DNA of 64,000 nt from Eukaryota sp. TZLM1-RC (taxonomy: Eukaryota; Metamonada: BaSk clade). Both the position numbers and the translations under genes were made by a program. The stretch covers positions 1,860,001 through 1,924,000 of the forward strand of contig JAUPSS010000003.1 in NCBI GenBank assembly GCA_040285825.1, written 5' to 3'. Each line of letters starts with the position of its first letter. Within the stretch, counting starts at the first letter, position 1. Positions 53,525 to 63,770 of this stretch are shown here, piece by piece. Below the pieces are notes generated by a model that had not been told where the DNA came from, did no database searches, and worked only from the letters and a program-made list of their open reading frames with translations.

Positions 53525-54009
53525 AATTCTGTGATTGGATTGATAATTCTGAAGCTATTGTTGACTTTGTCTCATGTAATGTTGCAAAAGATACTTTGGT
53601 TCACAGAAGAAAACTAAATCCTGTGAGTGCTCTTGATTTTAAAGCAAAAGAAAAACATAGAAAATATGATAAAAATGTTGAAGAGGCTAATGCTGATAGA
53701 AATACACAGCTGGTTTTTATTGCTTTCCCATTTTTGATAAATGGAAGATTATCAGATGAAGCAGAAACCTTTTTGAATGACTTCCAAAAAAATGGTTCAA
53801 GAAAAAACAATGAAAAGTTTTGATATCTTTTTGAAAACGCTCTCGAATTCAATTTGCCATAATTAAAAGATTACCTCGGTTTTTCAATCGAACTAGAGAA
53901 GCTTTAGCTAGACAGCAAGCAGATCAAAATTTTGTAGAGGAAATCTTGGTTCAATGAATTTCGTCTCATTGGTTGTGAGTTTATTTTGTTAAGTGTGTAA
54001 GTTCAATAA
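53525..54009 (+). mobile_element. LINE B endonuclease scrap abutting the duplicated block
   Basis: Starts abruptly with CDWIDNSEAIVDFVSCN-type sequence exactly where homology to copy 1's upstream region ends, and runs to the 3' terminus near 54000. Frameshifts at 53790 and 53835. Confidence 0.7.
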
Positions 54010-54410
54010 AAGTAATGTACTTACCACACAATTCTTTGGTAATTTCACCATTATTTCTAAAAAACGAACCCAAATGATGAATAACATCAGTTAAATGTAA
54101 CTTGGCTTGAATTTCAATACTATCAGCTGATGTTGAAACTGGAAAATTTGAAAGTAAAACACATTTAAGAAAGTGAAGTTGAAGGCCAAATTTGTTGAAT
54201 AATTCTTTAAAACATACAGCTGCTTCTCTGACAATCGTTAAGTCACCTATAAGAACAACATCATCCATATAAGCAATCATTTTTAAAGAAGGAAACATTG
54301 CTTCAATTTGGAATAAAATTGGATGAAGGCCAGACAGAACAAAAGAGGTTCTGAGGGATCTCCTTACGAGTATTACGAGCATTGCGGATGCAGAAATCAA
54401 GTGCATTTGA
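54010..54410 (-). mobile_element. LINE reverse-transcriptase palm scrap
   Basis: Minus strand reads LKMIAYMDDVVLIGD and FGLQLHFLKCVLLS, a palm domain with YMDD. The group is uncertain; it resembles LINE B more than A. Confidence 0.65.
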
Positions 54411-54809
54411 TTTTAAATTTTACACAGATATTAATGCAATGTTGATTAGAATTTATATCGACAAAGACATTTCTCATTATAGTTTAAGTCTTAGGCGGGT
54501 TCCAGACAGCGCTCCTCTCCCTAATTGATAAAAGCAAACATTTTCCAAACAAATGTCTAATCGTAGATAAAAACTTCACCTAAATTTCGTTATTTAACTC
54601 ACAAATATTTTGTGTCCAAAACATCTATGTTCAAGGTGACATGAAATAGATAATATTATAAAGAGTTAGAGTGGCCAAAAAGCCTGATACAAAAATTTTA
54701 TTGCTATACTGTAAAAATCAGGTAAGATAAGTGTAAGCAAAACGCTAGTCAATGAAGTTGAAAGGGAAACTAATGGGTAAAAGAAACTGCACAAGACACT
54801 AAAACGACT
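54411..54809. other. Spacer, nothing recognised
   Basis: AT-rich 3' flank of the eL6 gene. Confidence 0.3.
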
Positions 54810-55294
54810 CTAAAAACGTAGACGGTGGGGATGATCTCCGTTGTTGAGGGTGAAAGCGCAGCGTAAATAATCCTTAAGGAAGGGAACTTCCTTGACAGCT
54901 CCAAGAACTTGGGCATCGACTTGCTTTTGATCTTCAATGCGACCAGCATCAAGATCTCCCTTCTTGAAATAATCATCGGTGTACTTGTCCAAGTTAATGG
55001 CTGGGAGTTCAACCTTGGTGGAGGTGGGCATGACAAAAGCTTGGTTAATTCTACGGAGAGGAACACCGTTAACCTTGTAGGGACCTACGATCAGAATAAC
55101 AAAATTGACAAACCAGTGACCAACAAGAGGCCAGATTCCATTTGCTTAAGGAAAACGACTCTCTTTCCACGGAAGCGGCCTGCCAATAGGATCAAAACAG
55201 ATCCGGGAACAATGGGGTGGCGCAACTTAGGAGCACGCTGCCAAACTTTGTTCCTGTTAAGAGGCTTAGGGATATCGTCTACTGGGATGATCAT
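54810..55294 (-). CDS. RPL6: 60S ribosomal protein eL6 (L6), two exons with a 29-nt intron
   Basis: Exon 1 contains [20 protein letters not shown] followed by LLLVTG. Removing a 29-nt GT-AG intron (55085-55113) joins it to [45 protein letters not shown] and the end [21 protein letters not shown] region, all standard eL6. The product is about 151 residues from Met at 55294 ([12 protein letters not shown]). The frame is open further upstream, and a tiny first exon may exist, so the N-terminus is uncertain. It sits about 200 bp downstream of the DUF3293 gene, same strand. Confidence 0.92.
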
Positions 55295-55497
55295 GAAAAG
55301 TACCAGAAAAGAGGAAAGCTTTTCGCAATTGAATTCCATGTTACTTTGGTGGCATTGTGTCACTTCTACATTACTCTGTGTTTGCCTGTGTGTGACTCAA
55401 ACTGCTGAGTTGTTATTTTCTATGGAAATCTGTATCAATACAATATTATTCTATTCTTGTTCAACCATATACAAAATATTTATTAATTCATTCACAA

Positions 55498-55986
55498 TCA
55501 GAAGAACTCCATATAGACATCAGATTCAGTGTTGTGCATTTCCTCAAAGCAAGGAATAACGGTTTGCAAGAACCCATTCTCAGTTTCAACATATTTGTAA
55601 ATTGCACCCTGTTGAAACTTACTACCCAATGAAACCATTATATCATCTACATCATGTGTAAATGCAACACAAAAACCCTCTTCCTTCCAACCTCCTCTAG
55701 GATCTTCGGAATAAGCAAAATTTATAGATGCTGGAGGAGGATTAGTCAAAGATGCTATGTGATCGCGTAAACGAATATTGCGCTCAATATTCTGATCCTT
55801 AGGAGCCTCCTGACCCATTGGATTCCAAGCAGTTATACCATACCAAACACGTGCATTGTTTTTCTTTAAACAATTGGGTGGGAGTGATATTTGAGAAGTA
55901 TTTGATGGGCGTAATTTGACTTCTTCAGAATTGACAAAGATGTGAGTTACTGCAGCTGCCCAAAGGTCACGAAGATCTTCAGACAT
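55498..55986 (-). CDS. DUF3293-like protein
   Basis: 162 residues. The segment YGITAWNPMGQ, the following ERNIRLRDHIASL, and a GGWKEEGFCVAF stretch have the order typical of DUF3293, a small domain of unknown function known mainly from bacteria. No membrane segment or signal peptide. The start codon faces the TAF9 start codon with only 36 bp between, so the two probably share a promoter. A eukaryotic DUF3293 gene may be an old bacterial acquisition; that is inference. Confidence 0.6.
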   Translation of the reverse strand: MSEDLRDLWAAAVTHIFVNSEEVKLRPSNTSQISLPPNCLKKNNARVWYGITAWNPMGQEAPKDQNIERNIRLRDHIASLTNPPPASINFAYSEDPRGGWKEEGFCVAFTHDVDDIMVSLGSKFQQGAIYKYVETENGFLQTVIPCFEEMHNTESDVYMEFF

Positions 55987-56022
55987 TGAATTTAGTGAAT
56001 TGATTAAAAATCATTTCATTAA
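55987..56022. promoter_or_regulatory. 36-bp bidirectional intergenic region between DUF3293 and TAF9
   Basis: The whole distance between two divergent start codons is 36 bp of AT-rich sequence. Core promoter elements must lie here or inside the opposite coding regions. Confidence 0.5.
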
Positions 56023-56613
56023 ATGTCTGAACAACAGAGTGAAGCTCCTCCTATGGAGTTTCACGAAATTGATAACCTTCTAAAAGCATCAGGGGTTACA
56101 GAACGTGATGACTCAGCTGTTATGGCTTTACTTGAATATTCTTACAGATACCTAAACGAGATTTATACTGATGCTGCCAACTGGGCACATCACGCAGGAA
56201 GACAACAGGTCACTGTTGAAGATATACAGCTTTCAACGAGGCTGAAGTCTACTTTTGAAACGAGACAACCCCCTAAACTTAAACAACTACTATCAATTGC
56301 ATCACGGGTTAATTCTGAATCAATACCTGCTATTTCAAATAAACCCGGAATGCCAAAACCTCCAGATAAGTTTTGTACAACAGCCCCCAATTACACTGTC
56401 TCAGTGAAAAAGGAGGAAAATCCTATATCTCATGCTGCTCCGATGCCTGAACGAATGGTGTCAGAAGCTGCCGAAGATGAAGCACTTCCTATGGAACTTC
56501 CACATGAATTGGAGACTGGAAGTGTACAGCAACAGGAAGCTATGGAACCTTCTACAACAGAATATCCAGACGATTCATTTCTTCCGATGTCTATGGACTT
56601 TGACTTTGAATAA
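56023..56613 (+). CDS. TAF9: TFIID/SAGA subunit TAF9
   Basis: 196 residues. The histone-fold spans residues 10-80 (IDNLLKASGVTERDDSAVM, then LLEYSYRYLNEIYTDAANWA, then VTVEDIQLSTRLK). It is followed by the TAF9-specific conserved segment PPDKFCTTAPNY. The acidic Glu/Pro/Met tail ends in MDFDFE. TAF9 pairs with TAF6 in TFIID and SAGA in the nucleus to start RNA polymerase II transcription. Unspliced. The start is fixed by family alignment and by the short divergent spacer. Confidence 0.93.
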   Translation: MSEQQSEAPPMEFHEIDNLLKASGVTERDDSAVMALLEYSYRYLNEIYTDAANWAHHAGRQQVTVEDIQLSTRLKSTFETRQPPKLKQLLSIASRVNSESIPAISNKPGMPKPPDKFCTTAPNYTVSVKKEENPISHAAPMPERMVSEAAEDEALPMELPHELETGSVQQQEAMEPSTTEYPDDSFLPMSMDFDFE

Positions 56614-57299
56614 TTGTTTTTTTGCTAAGAATTCTTGAGTTTAATTTTTGTTTATCTTCAGGTATTTGGAGATTAATATTGTTACGTTTCAATTAGAAAC
56701 ACGTGTTGTTTTTGAATTGATTGATAAATTGATTGATAAATTGTTTCTGAATGTTTGAATGTTGAAATTCACCTATAGCAAGGTATTATTCAATTTATTT
56801 TTCATTCTCATTGCTTGGTACCCATCTTTTCATCAATTTCATAAAATGGTTCTGTTTCAGCATAATCTTAATGATTTTAGCGAGAAGGAAGTTGTTGTTT
56901 AAGTACTGTATATGGGATTCTTTGATGCTTTACGTTATCTTTACAAAACAATTAGATGCGAATCCTCTTTTGCAAAAATTAGTTTTGAATCCCAGTTCCT
57001 CTCTTTCTTTTTTCTTTTAATTTCAAAATGGTGAATTTTAATTAGAATAAATAACAAATAATAATGGTTTACTAAATAAACGTGAACACTCATCTCAAAA
57101 CAGTATTCAGTAACTGGACATTGTTTCAAAGGTTGGGAGTAAGAAAAATATGTGAGTGTACATGAAAAATCAATGTTTTTTAATTATACTTATTTAATAG
57201 AAAACTTAAAGTTGAAATGCAATTCAGGAATTTGGTTTCGCTCAATGATGGACTCTGACTTCACTCATTAACCTAGCATGCAGCATCAGTAGGGTACAC
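56614..57299. other. Intergenic, no gene seen
   Basis: AT-rich, including a duplicated AATTGATTGATA motif near 56717. Confidence 0.3.
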
Positions 57300-57640
57300 A
57301 ACAACATACAACGAACATACAGAAGGTTGACGAGGAAACTGACCCGGATCCCACCTCCCCCATCAAGATAGAAACAGTTAAAAGAGAGGAAGAGGTCCCT
57401 CTTATGCAAAAGTGGTTACAAAAGGAGCAGGCGCGGACCCAAAACTCTCCTTTCAGAGTAAATCAAGAGGTCACCAGAACGAACCGGCTCCCTCTCCTCT
57501 CAAGGAAATAGTTTCTTCATCAGATGCCGCGAAAATGTTAGGGTCCCAGTTCCCTCTCCCCTTATCTAATGTATCATCTAGTAAAGAAAACGATGGAAAT
57601 CCCACTTTACAGAATCAACTCCTCTAGGATAGTGTATAAC
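57300..57640 (+). other. Retroelement-like scrap (possible gag remnant)
   Basis: The plus strand reads VDEETDPDPTSPIKIETVK, EEVPLMQKWLQKEQAR, ending near 57511. It is more GC-rich than its surroundings and opens like the Pro/Thr-rich part of Gypsy gag. Weak evidence. Confidence 0.3.
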
Positions 57641-57989
57641 ACGGAAAGGGGAAGAAGACTTCAGTGATGGATTCTACAAACTCCTAACAAGGACGCGGAG
57701 GCTTGCCTCCAATCAATGGATTTTATCCATTCGAGCAGCTCCGTCTTTTATGGTGCCAAACACAAAAAAGTCGACTACATACGAGGATACGAGTAGAGAT
57801 TCCACCTCCACTGTTATTGTACTACAATGCAAAGATACGGTATTTGTTCCTTTGAAATTTTTAGTCGTAAAGCCAGTACTTCAACAAAAAAAGCCGCCGC
57901 TTTCAGGTTTCTGAAATTTTTTACTTTGCTTACTGTTGTTTTTGATCCAACATAAACCCTGCAAACAAAATGTTCCACGCCAACTCTTG
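57641..57989. other. Spacer, nothing recognised
   Basis: No supported frame. Confidence 0.3.
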
Positions 57990-59425
57990 ATCAGTTTTTT
58001 TCAACTTGGACATCATAAAATATAAGTACTTGGGAACACTTCTGTACAAAGCAAACATGATACGATTTTACCATAAATTCTTTGCAAAATTCTTACCACT
58101 TGAACGACATAAATTATCAAAATCATTAAGAAAATTGAAGGCAGGCTGTCCAATGTTGCCATCAATCGAGAAGGCAAAAAGAACAAACAAAAATTTCGAG
58201 TAAAGGTTCTTATTTTAAACCTTCAATATCTCAGTATATTTGTCTATTGTGCGAACCTCAGCCCTGTTTAAATGACCATTAAAACTAAGTAAAACATCAT
58301 CACGATAAATAAAAGCACATGGATCGACTGTAGTAAAATCAACAACAAATTGAGAGGAATTTACAAAAGGATCGATTAAATCACTTCGACGTGAATTAAA
58401 TAAATTATTATCGCTATAATGCTTCAACAACGGTTCTACTTTGCACCTAAAATTGTAACACTTAATCATCTCATATGTCACATCACGAACGGCATTATGA
58501 AGAACTGACCGATATTGAAAAATTTCTTACAACTTACAATATGACGGATATTGACAGTCAATTTTTCGTTACAAATACAAACAGAATTTTCCCAAATGCC
58601 ACTTGGATACAGCCCTAATCTCAAACGCATGTTTTGTTTCCAAGTTTCATCTGTTAAATGAAAACCAAATGGCAGATATTAAACTAGTGCAATTCTGAAT
58701 GTCTGATAAAAAGGCAAGCAAAACTGGATTATTAATCTTAGTCACACTAAGTCGTTTAGAGAAATCCAGGTCCTCAAAAACAATTAAAACAAACTTCAGT
58801 AATTTCACAACAGCAAGATCAAGATAAGTCAAAGATCTCAAAGGTACAGAAGGCAAAATGGAAGGAAAACACTTATTCCACACATCAATAGGTAGTTCCT
58901 GCACCATGTTTTCTAGTGAAATCAATAATGGATGTGAAAAATTCGAAGGGCTTTCATCAAATTAGAGTTTCCAATCAAAAATTTTTTCATTCCACCAATG
59001 AAAGCACTTTTGCATTAGTACACGGCTTTTGAAAAACCAACTTCTGCAAATTAAGGACTAAAAAATGCGTGCCAAGGAATTTTTGTTGGACAAACTTCCA
59101 CTAAATCTCCTGAAAAATTGATTCTCAGAACCTTAAATTGACGTGCAAAATCATGTGAAATTGTAGGAGATAAAGAACGAAGAAGGTGATTAATTTTCGA
59201 TCCAAAACACACATTCAGAATTGAAAACGCTGAATGCTTGTCATTTTTAGTTCTTGAATAGCTAAAAGTTGCTCTTCAATTTTTCCCAAAATACATGTCA
59301 AAATCGATTTAATATTCTCACTACTTCCAAACTAAGACCCAAGAAAACGAATCGCGTCTGCTTTATAATCAACATATTTGATGAAAGTTTCATTAAATGC
59401 TACCTCAACATTCTGATTACCTACG
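57990..59425 (-). mobile_element. LINE D, second copy, decayed
   Basis: Minus strand from 59420 reads the post-palm region (VAFNETFIKYVDYKADAIRF). The thumb follows (58647-58925, VQELPIDVWNKCFPSILP), then the endonuclease (58215-58481, VEPLLKHYSDNNLFNSRRSD) and the 3' part to about 58000. There are several stops and frameshifts. It begins 5' at exactly the stretch where the Gypsy element entered the first LINE D copy. Confidence 0.75.
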
Positions 59426-60345
59426 ATACTTTAGTGATTTATAGTTATTAGTTTACATTAGAATTTAGTATTTTGTTCTAGTATATTTAGTTATTTGTAT
59501 ATGGTTTGAGTTTCATATTCATATAAAATGATTTATTTTGAAGGAGGGAAGAAGCAGTATTGGCGCCATAAGGCTTATATAATATGATGAGAAAATAAAT
59601 CAACTTTTCCTCATTGACTTTTCCTTACTACAATAGACTTTTGGCAACATAAGGGAATATTCCTTTTTCATCTACTTATGCTAAAATATTTTGAGCTATA
59701 TAATCATGAGTCTCAACCGGATTTTATCTACATTTTTCCACACGATTTGCTGTTGGTGTCTAATAATTATCTTGAGTCCCATCGTATTGAGTCAATATTT
59801 ATGATGTCTTATGATATCATGTTCAACTTTAATGATGATGAATACAACCAGAATTTTCCAAAAGTTGTTCACTCATCATAATAGGAGGAATTGCGTTATT
59901 TAGTTGATGAGGATAATAATATGTGTAATTGATAATAATAGTTAAATCAATTGAGGAACTGTGAACGTTTTACCCCAAAAAAGAGTACAGAATCAGTTTC
60001 ACTGAGACTGATTTTTTGATTGGCGTAAATCTAAAATAGAATTTGCGGCAATAAAGGGCATTAAGCAAGAATTTCATCCACCCACTACTGAATGGTAAAA
60101 GGACAAGAGGTAAAAAAAGAGAAGGAAACTGGAAAAAAACATAGAGTTTAGACGGAGTAACTACGATCAGAACAGCTAGATGCTCAATGGAGCTGATGTT
60201 GATGACCACTAATAGAGATACAGTTGATAGGTATTTGATACCATTGTGGAAATTGGCAATCAATTTGAAATTGCAATCAGTATGTCAGACATCGTGTCAG
60301 ACAGTAAGATTATCATGACTCCTTTTTCATTCTTCTAACATCATG
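59426..60345. other. Intergenic, no gene recognised
   Basis: An open frame at 59678-59881 (67 codons) starts with ATG and has reasonable composition but no family feature. Confidence 0.3.
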
Positions 60346-60349
60346 CAGT

Positions 60350-60545
60350 GAAAAGAGAAGAAAGAAAACAAGGTTACGGACCCGGTTCCCACCTCCTCCT
60401 TTTACCTGTTCTTCCCGACAGCAGAGTACTTCCTCCCGGACTCCTCAGTCAAGAACAGTCATTCTGCTTTACAGAAATAAACGGAAGGTCAGAGCCTCGA
60501 TTTTTAATCGGAATCGTCGTTCTGATCCTTCCGTGGGGGTAAAGT
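60350..60545 (+). mobile_element. Gypsy gag scrap
   Basis: The plus strand reads STSSRTPQSRT, matching the SSSSRTPQSGPEQ part of Gypsy gag. CTTCCTCCCGGACTCCTCAG is close to the minus strand of 37540-37560. Confidence 0.45.
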
Positions 60546-60594
60546 ATTGCACTTTTTTCAGTCATTATGTGATCATGACATTGGTGCTGAATTA

Positions 60595-60890
60595 GTCATG
60601 GTGATAATCACCTTGGGTATGGGAAATTCTTCTTTATGGTTTGTTTCACATTGTTGAAACTTTGATGTTTTTGATATTGTTGATTTGTTTGGTTTAGGTA
60701 CTTGCACTTTGGATATGGCATGTTTTGTTTGGTTTTGTTTGGTCTTGCATTGTTGTCTTGATGTTTTTCAGTTTGTTGTTTTTTGTGGTTTACGTACTTG
60801 TACTGCAGACATCGGATGTTTGTTTTGTTTATGTTTTGTTTTACATAGTTGTTTTGATGTTGATGAGTTTGCTCATTCTTGTGGTTTAGA
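60595..60890 (+). repeat. 96-bp tandem repeat, about three copies
   Basis: GGTTTA-starting units at 60691, 60787 and 60883 are spaced exactly 96 bp, with a degraded unit from about 60595. The units are T/G-rich and the frame 60685-60927 is open, encoding a Cys-rich 32-residue repeat (GLGTCTLDMACF versus GLRTCTADIGCL). It ends next to the LINE C 3' end. Confidence 0.7.
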
Positions 60891-60897
60891 TTTTTTT

Positions 60898-63770
60898 TCC
60901 AATAAAATCCTTTATTTCCAACGCTAACATAACATTAAACAAAAAACTAGAACTCAATTTCCTCAATACATGCATCAACATCATCAAATCTTTTAAGCGC
61001 GCGATTTTCATACTCTATTCCCATTTGTAACAGTGCAATGGTCAACATTTGTGGAATTGCTTTAAGAATACTAAAAAACAATTCTATTGTGCCAGAAATT
61101 GAACTTCAATTCTTTTCCTGCTCTTTCTTTTATTAAACTTCTGAAACCTTCAAGAAATTTAATGCCAGATATTCCAATGTTACCAAAAAGAGAAACAGCA
61201 AATGGAACCAGCTGATACTTTACATGCTCAACTCGTTCTAGCTGAGATAAGGGTTCATTGTACTTTTTGATTTTGCTCTTTTCAGCAAAGCAAAATGGAG
61301 TTTCATCTTTTTTAGCAAAATCAATTGCTGAGTCTTTACAAACATCAACAGTGACAACATCAACAACTTTAAGAACACCATCAGACCCAGGGGTAATTAA
61401 ATCAGCACGGCGTTTCCCAAAAGTATTTTCATCTTCATTTTCAGATGACAACCTTCGCACAACTGGTTCAACAAAAGCTTCAATGTGATGACTTTTGCAC
61501 ATTGCGTATAGTTGGTCTCTAACAGCATCGTGAACAATTGAGCGACATGTAATATTAAATTTGCAATTAAATAAATGATTCAGATTAATAAGCTGACCAC
61601 AACGACAAATCAAATCATTTGGCACACTACATGGCCACAGAAAACACCTCATCCTGAGGGCTGTTGTCCATTGATGATCATTTAATAATAAACCATATAC
61701 ATTTGGAATCTGGGAAATAAGACAACTTGAGCTACTTTCCTTAAGGTCAATTAAAAAGTTTGCAAAAACGGGATTCTTTTCTTTAGCCAAGCTAAGACGA
61801 ACAGTGAAATCCAAGTTTTCAAAAACTTTTAATATCTTTTTCTGCAATTTAGCATATGCAAATTTCAAAGAAATCAAACTCCTGGGTGGAATTTCTTGAA
61901 TATCAGCAGGAAAGCATTTGGACCATATGTGAGGAGAGATGCATTCAATTTCACTCTGCAAGGACACTAAATAGTCACTGACACAACATTCTATAAAATG
62001 TTGTTTTTCAGGAAAACGTTTCAAAAATTCAAAAACGAAATTTTTGCCGCCACCGATGAATGCGGCTTTACACAAATATTTTGATTTGTGAAAATCCAGG
62101 CCTTTCAATTCGGTGCTACAAAAAATATGACTACGTAAAAAAGAAGAATCAATATCAAGCAAATTAGCCAAAAATTTTGTTCTTAATTCATTCAAAATTC
62201 TGCAAAATTCGAAAGAAATAGATGGTGATGTTGAACGTAAAATATGAGTTAATTTCCCTGAATAACAAATTCTGAGGAAGAAAAATTTAAGATGTTATTC
62301 AATATTTAAATCTGAAAGAACCATCAATTCTTCTTCAAAATTATCCAAAAGAGAGGAAAGTTGATTTCGAATTTCATCAAAATTGCCTAAATAACAACCT
62401 AAAAAACGAAATCCTGATTCAAAATAATTGATAAAAGGAACAGTTTGATCATCAATAATGAGATCAGCAGGCTCTCTACCAATTAATAAACATTTGGAAA
62501 TATTTAGAGAAAGACCAATTTGATAATAGCGATGTTGAACAATCTCAGCAATGGTTCGCAATGAATCAATTGGACCAATTATTGATATGTCATCCATATA
62601 AGCAGTTATATGAACATCTGGAAATTCTTGTTTTAATTTACACATTAAAGGATGGATAGCAAGGCAGAAAAAGAAAGGACCTAATGGATCGCCTTGTTTG
62701 ACACCAGATGATGATATTAGATTGATTTCCTCATAAACAAGAGTCGACTGTGAGCCATAAAAAATGTAAAAGAACGACTCAGCTTCTGGAAAATGAGTTT
62801 GAAGCAAGGGCAAGATGGATGACCTCTTCACTGCATTAAAAGCGTTTTTAAAATCTAAATTAACAATATAATTCGAAGTATTTGAATTAAAAAAGACATC
62901 AGAAGAGAGTGCTGCAGAAGATGCACCATCAACTGTTTTAATTCTAAATTGGAAAGGATTAAAAAATTCTTTAGCTTTTTTACCAATCTTGCAAAACACA
63001 GCTGCAGCAAGAATACGAGACAAAGATTCACCAATTGCAATAAGCCGTATTTTTGATTCATTCTTTTTTAAAGCAATTAAGCGTGAACTTGTCATTTCAT
63101 ATGGAAGCTTGATTTTTGTTAAAATTTTGATGAAAAAGAAATCCAAATCATCAATGCATTCAGGACATTAGTTTATCGTGGATTTTAACATGTCAAAAGT
63201 GATCATTGATGGACCAGGCGCTTTTCCAGATGGTAAGTGGTTAATCAATTTAATTAGTTCATCATTAGTTACGGGATTTTGTTCCCAATAACTTACATTA
63301 TTAGGTTTAGGGCATTGAAAATTTTCAACAGGATGGAGACTCTTTAGTTGAGCAATAGTATTTTCATTACATTCAGCAAGTTCAGATGAAAACAGGCATT
63401 GCTTAGCGGAACCATAGCGTCCCTTTAAAGCTAATTTTCGAACAATTTTTTCTTTCTTCATTACTGAAGGACGAAATTTTGATTTCGATGACAATAATTT
63501 TTTATTTTTAAGCAAAAAAAATTTCCATAACGGTGTTACATCCCAAATGCCTTTTTTAAAATTGTTAGTAAATTTTCGAAAACTAATTGAAAAGGGGATG
63601 CAAGAAAGAGGACTTATCTGTGATGGAACATGTATTGGAGGCCTCAAGGAATCAACAGCTTTACATGATTCGCAAAAACGTAATGGTCGGCCAGAAGAAT
63701 TAATGCCCAAATTTTTGGCACAAAATATACACTTATTATTCAGAGAGAGATTTGCTTTAGATTTTTACTC
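60898..63770 (-). mobile_element. LINE C: nearly complete non-LTR retrotransposon with two nonsense codons
   Basis: One minus-strand frame runs from about 63740 to 61071 with only two in-frame TAA codons (63168 and 62295). Domains in order: Cys-rich finger (CIFC...FCESC, near 63710), reverse transcriptase (INHLPSGKAPGPS, IRLIAIGESLSRIL, VKQGDPLGPFFFCLA, YMDDISIIG) and thumb (CKAAFIGGGKNFVF). A CRCGQ...HLFNCK knuckle and restriction-like endonuclease (KRRADLITPG, then VVDVVTVDVCKDS) complete it. It is the best-preserved LINE here. Its 3' UTR reaches about 60898. The first TAA lies between STIN and CPECIDD, the second at a site where LINE A has Lys. Confidence 0.88.

Noticed and set aside
55091-55363. 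Upstream extension of eL6 to 55363
   Set aside because: Residues before MIIPVDD do not resemble eL6. They are more likely leader or intron sequence.
61071-63170. In-frame TAA codons in LINE C as evidence for a reassigned stop codon
   Set aside because: eL43, TAF9 and the lipid-transfer gene all end at TAA at the expected family length, so TAA is a normal stop here.
63547-63770. Plus-strand frame opposite the LINE C N-terminus as a separate gene
   Set aside because: It is antisense to clear LINE coding up to about 63770. Only the part after that has independent support (2A-like motif).
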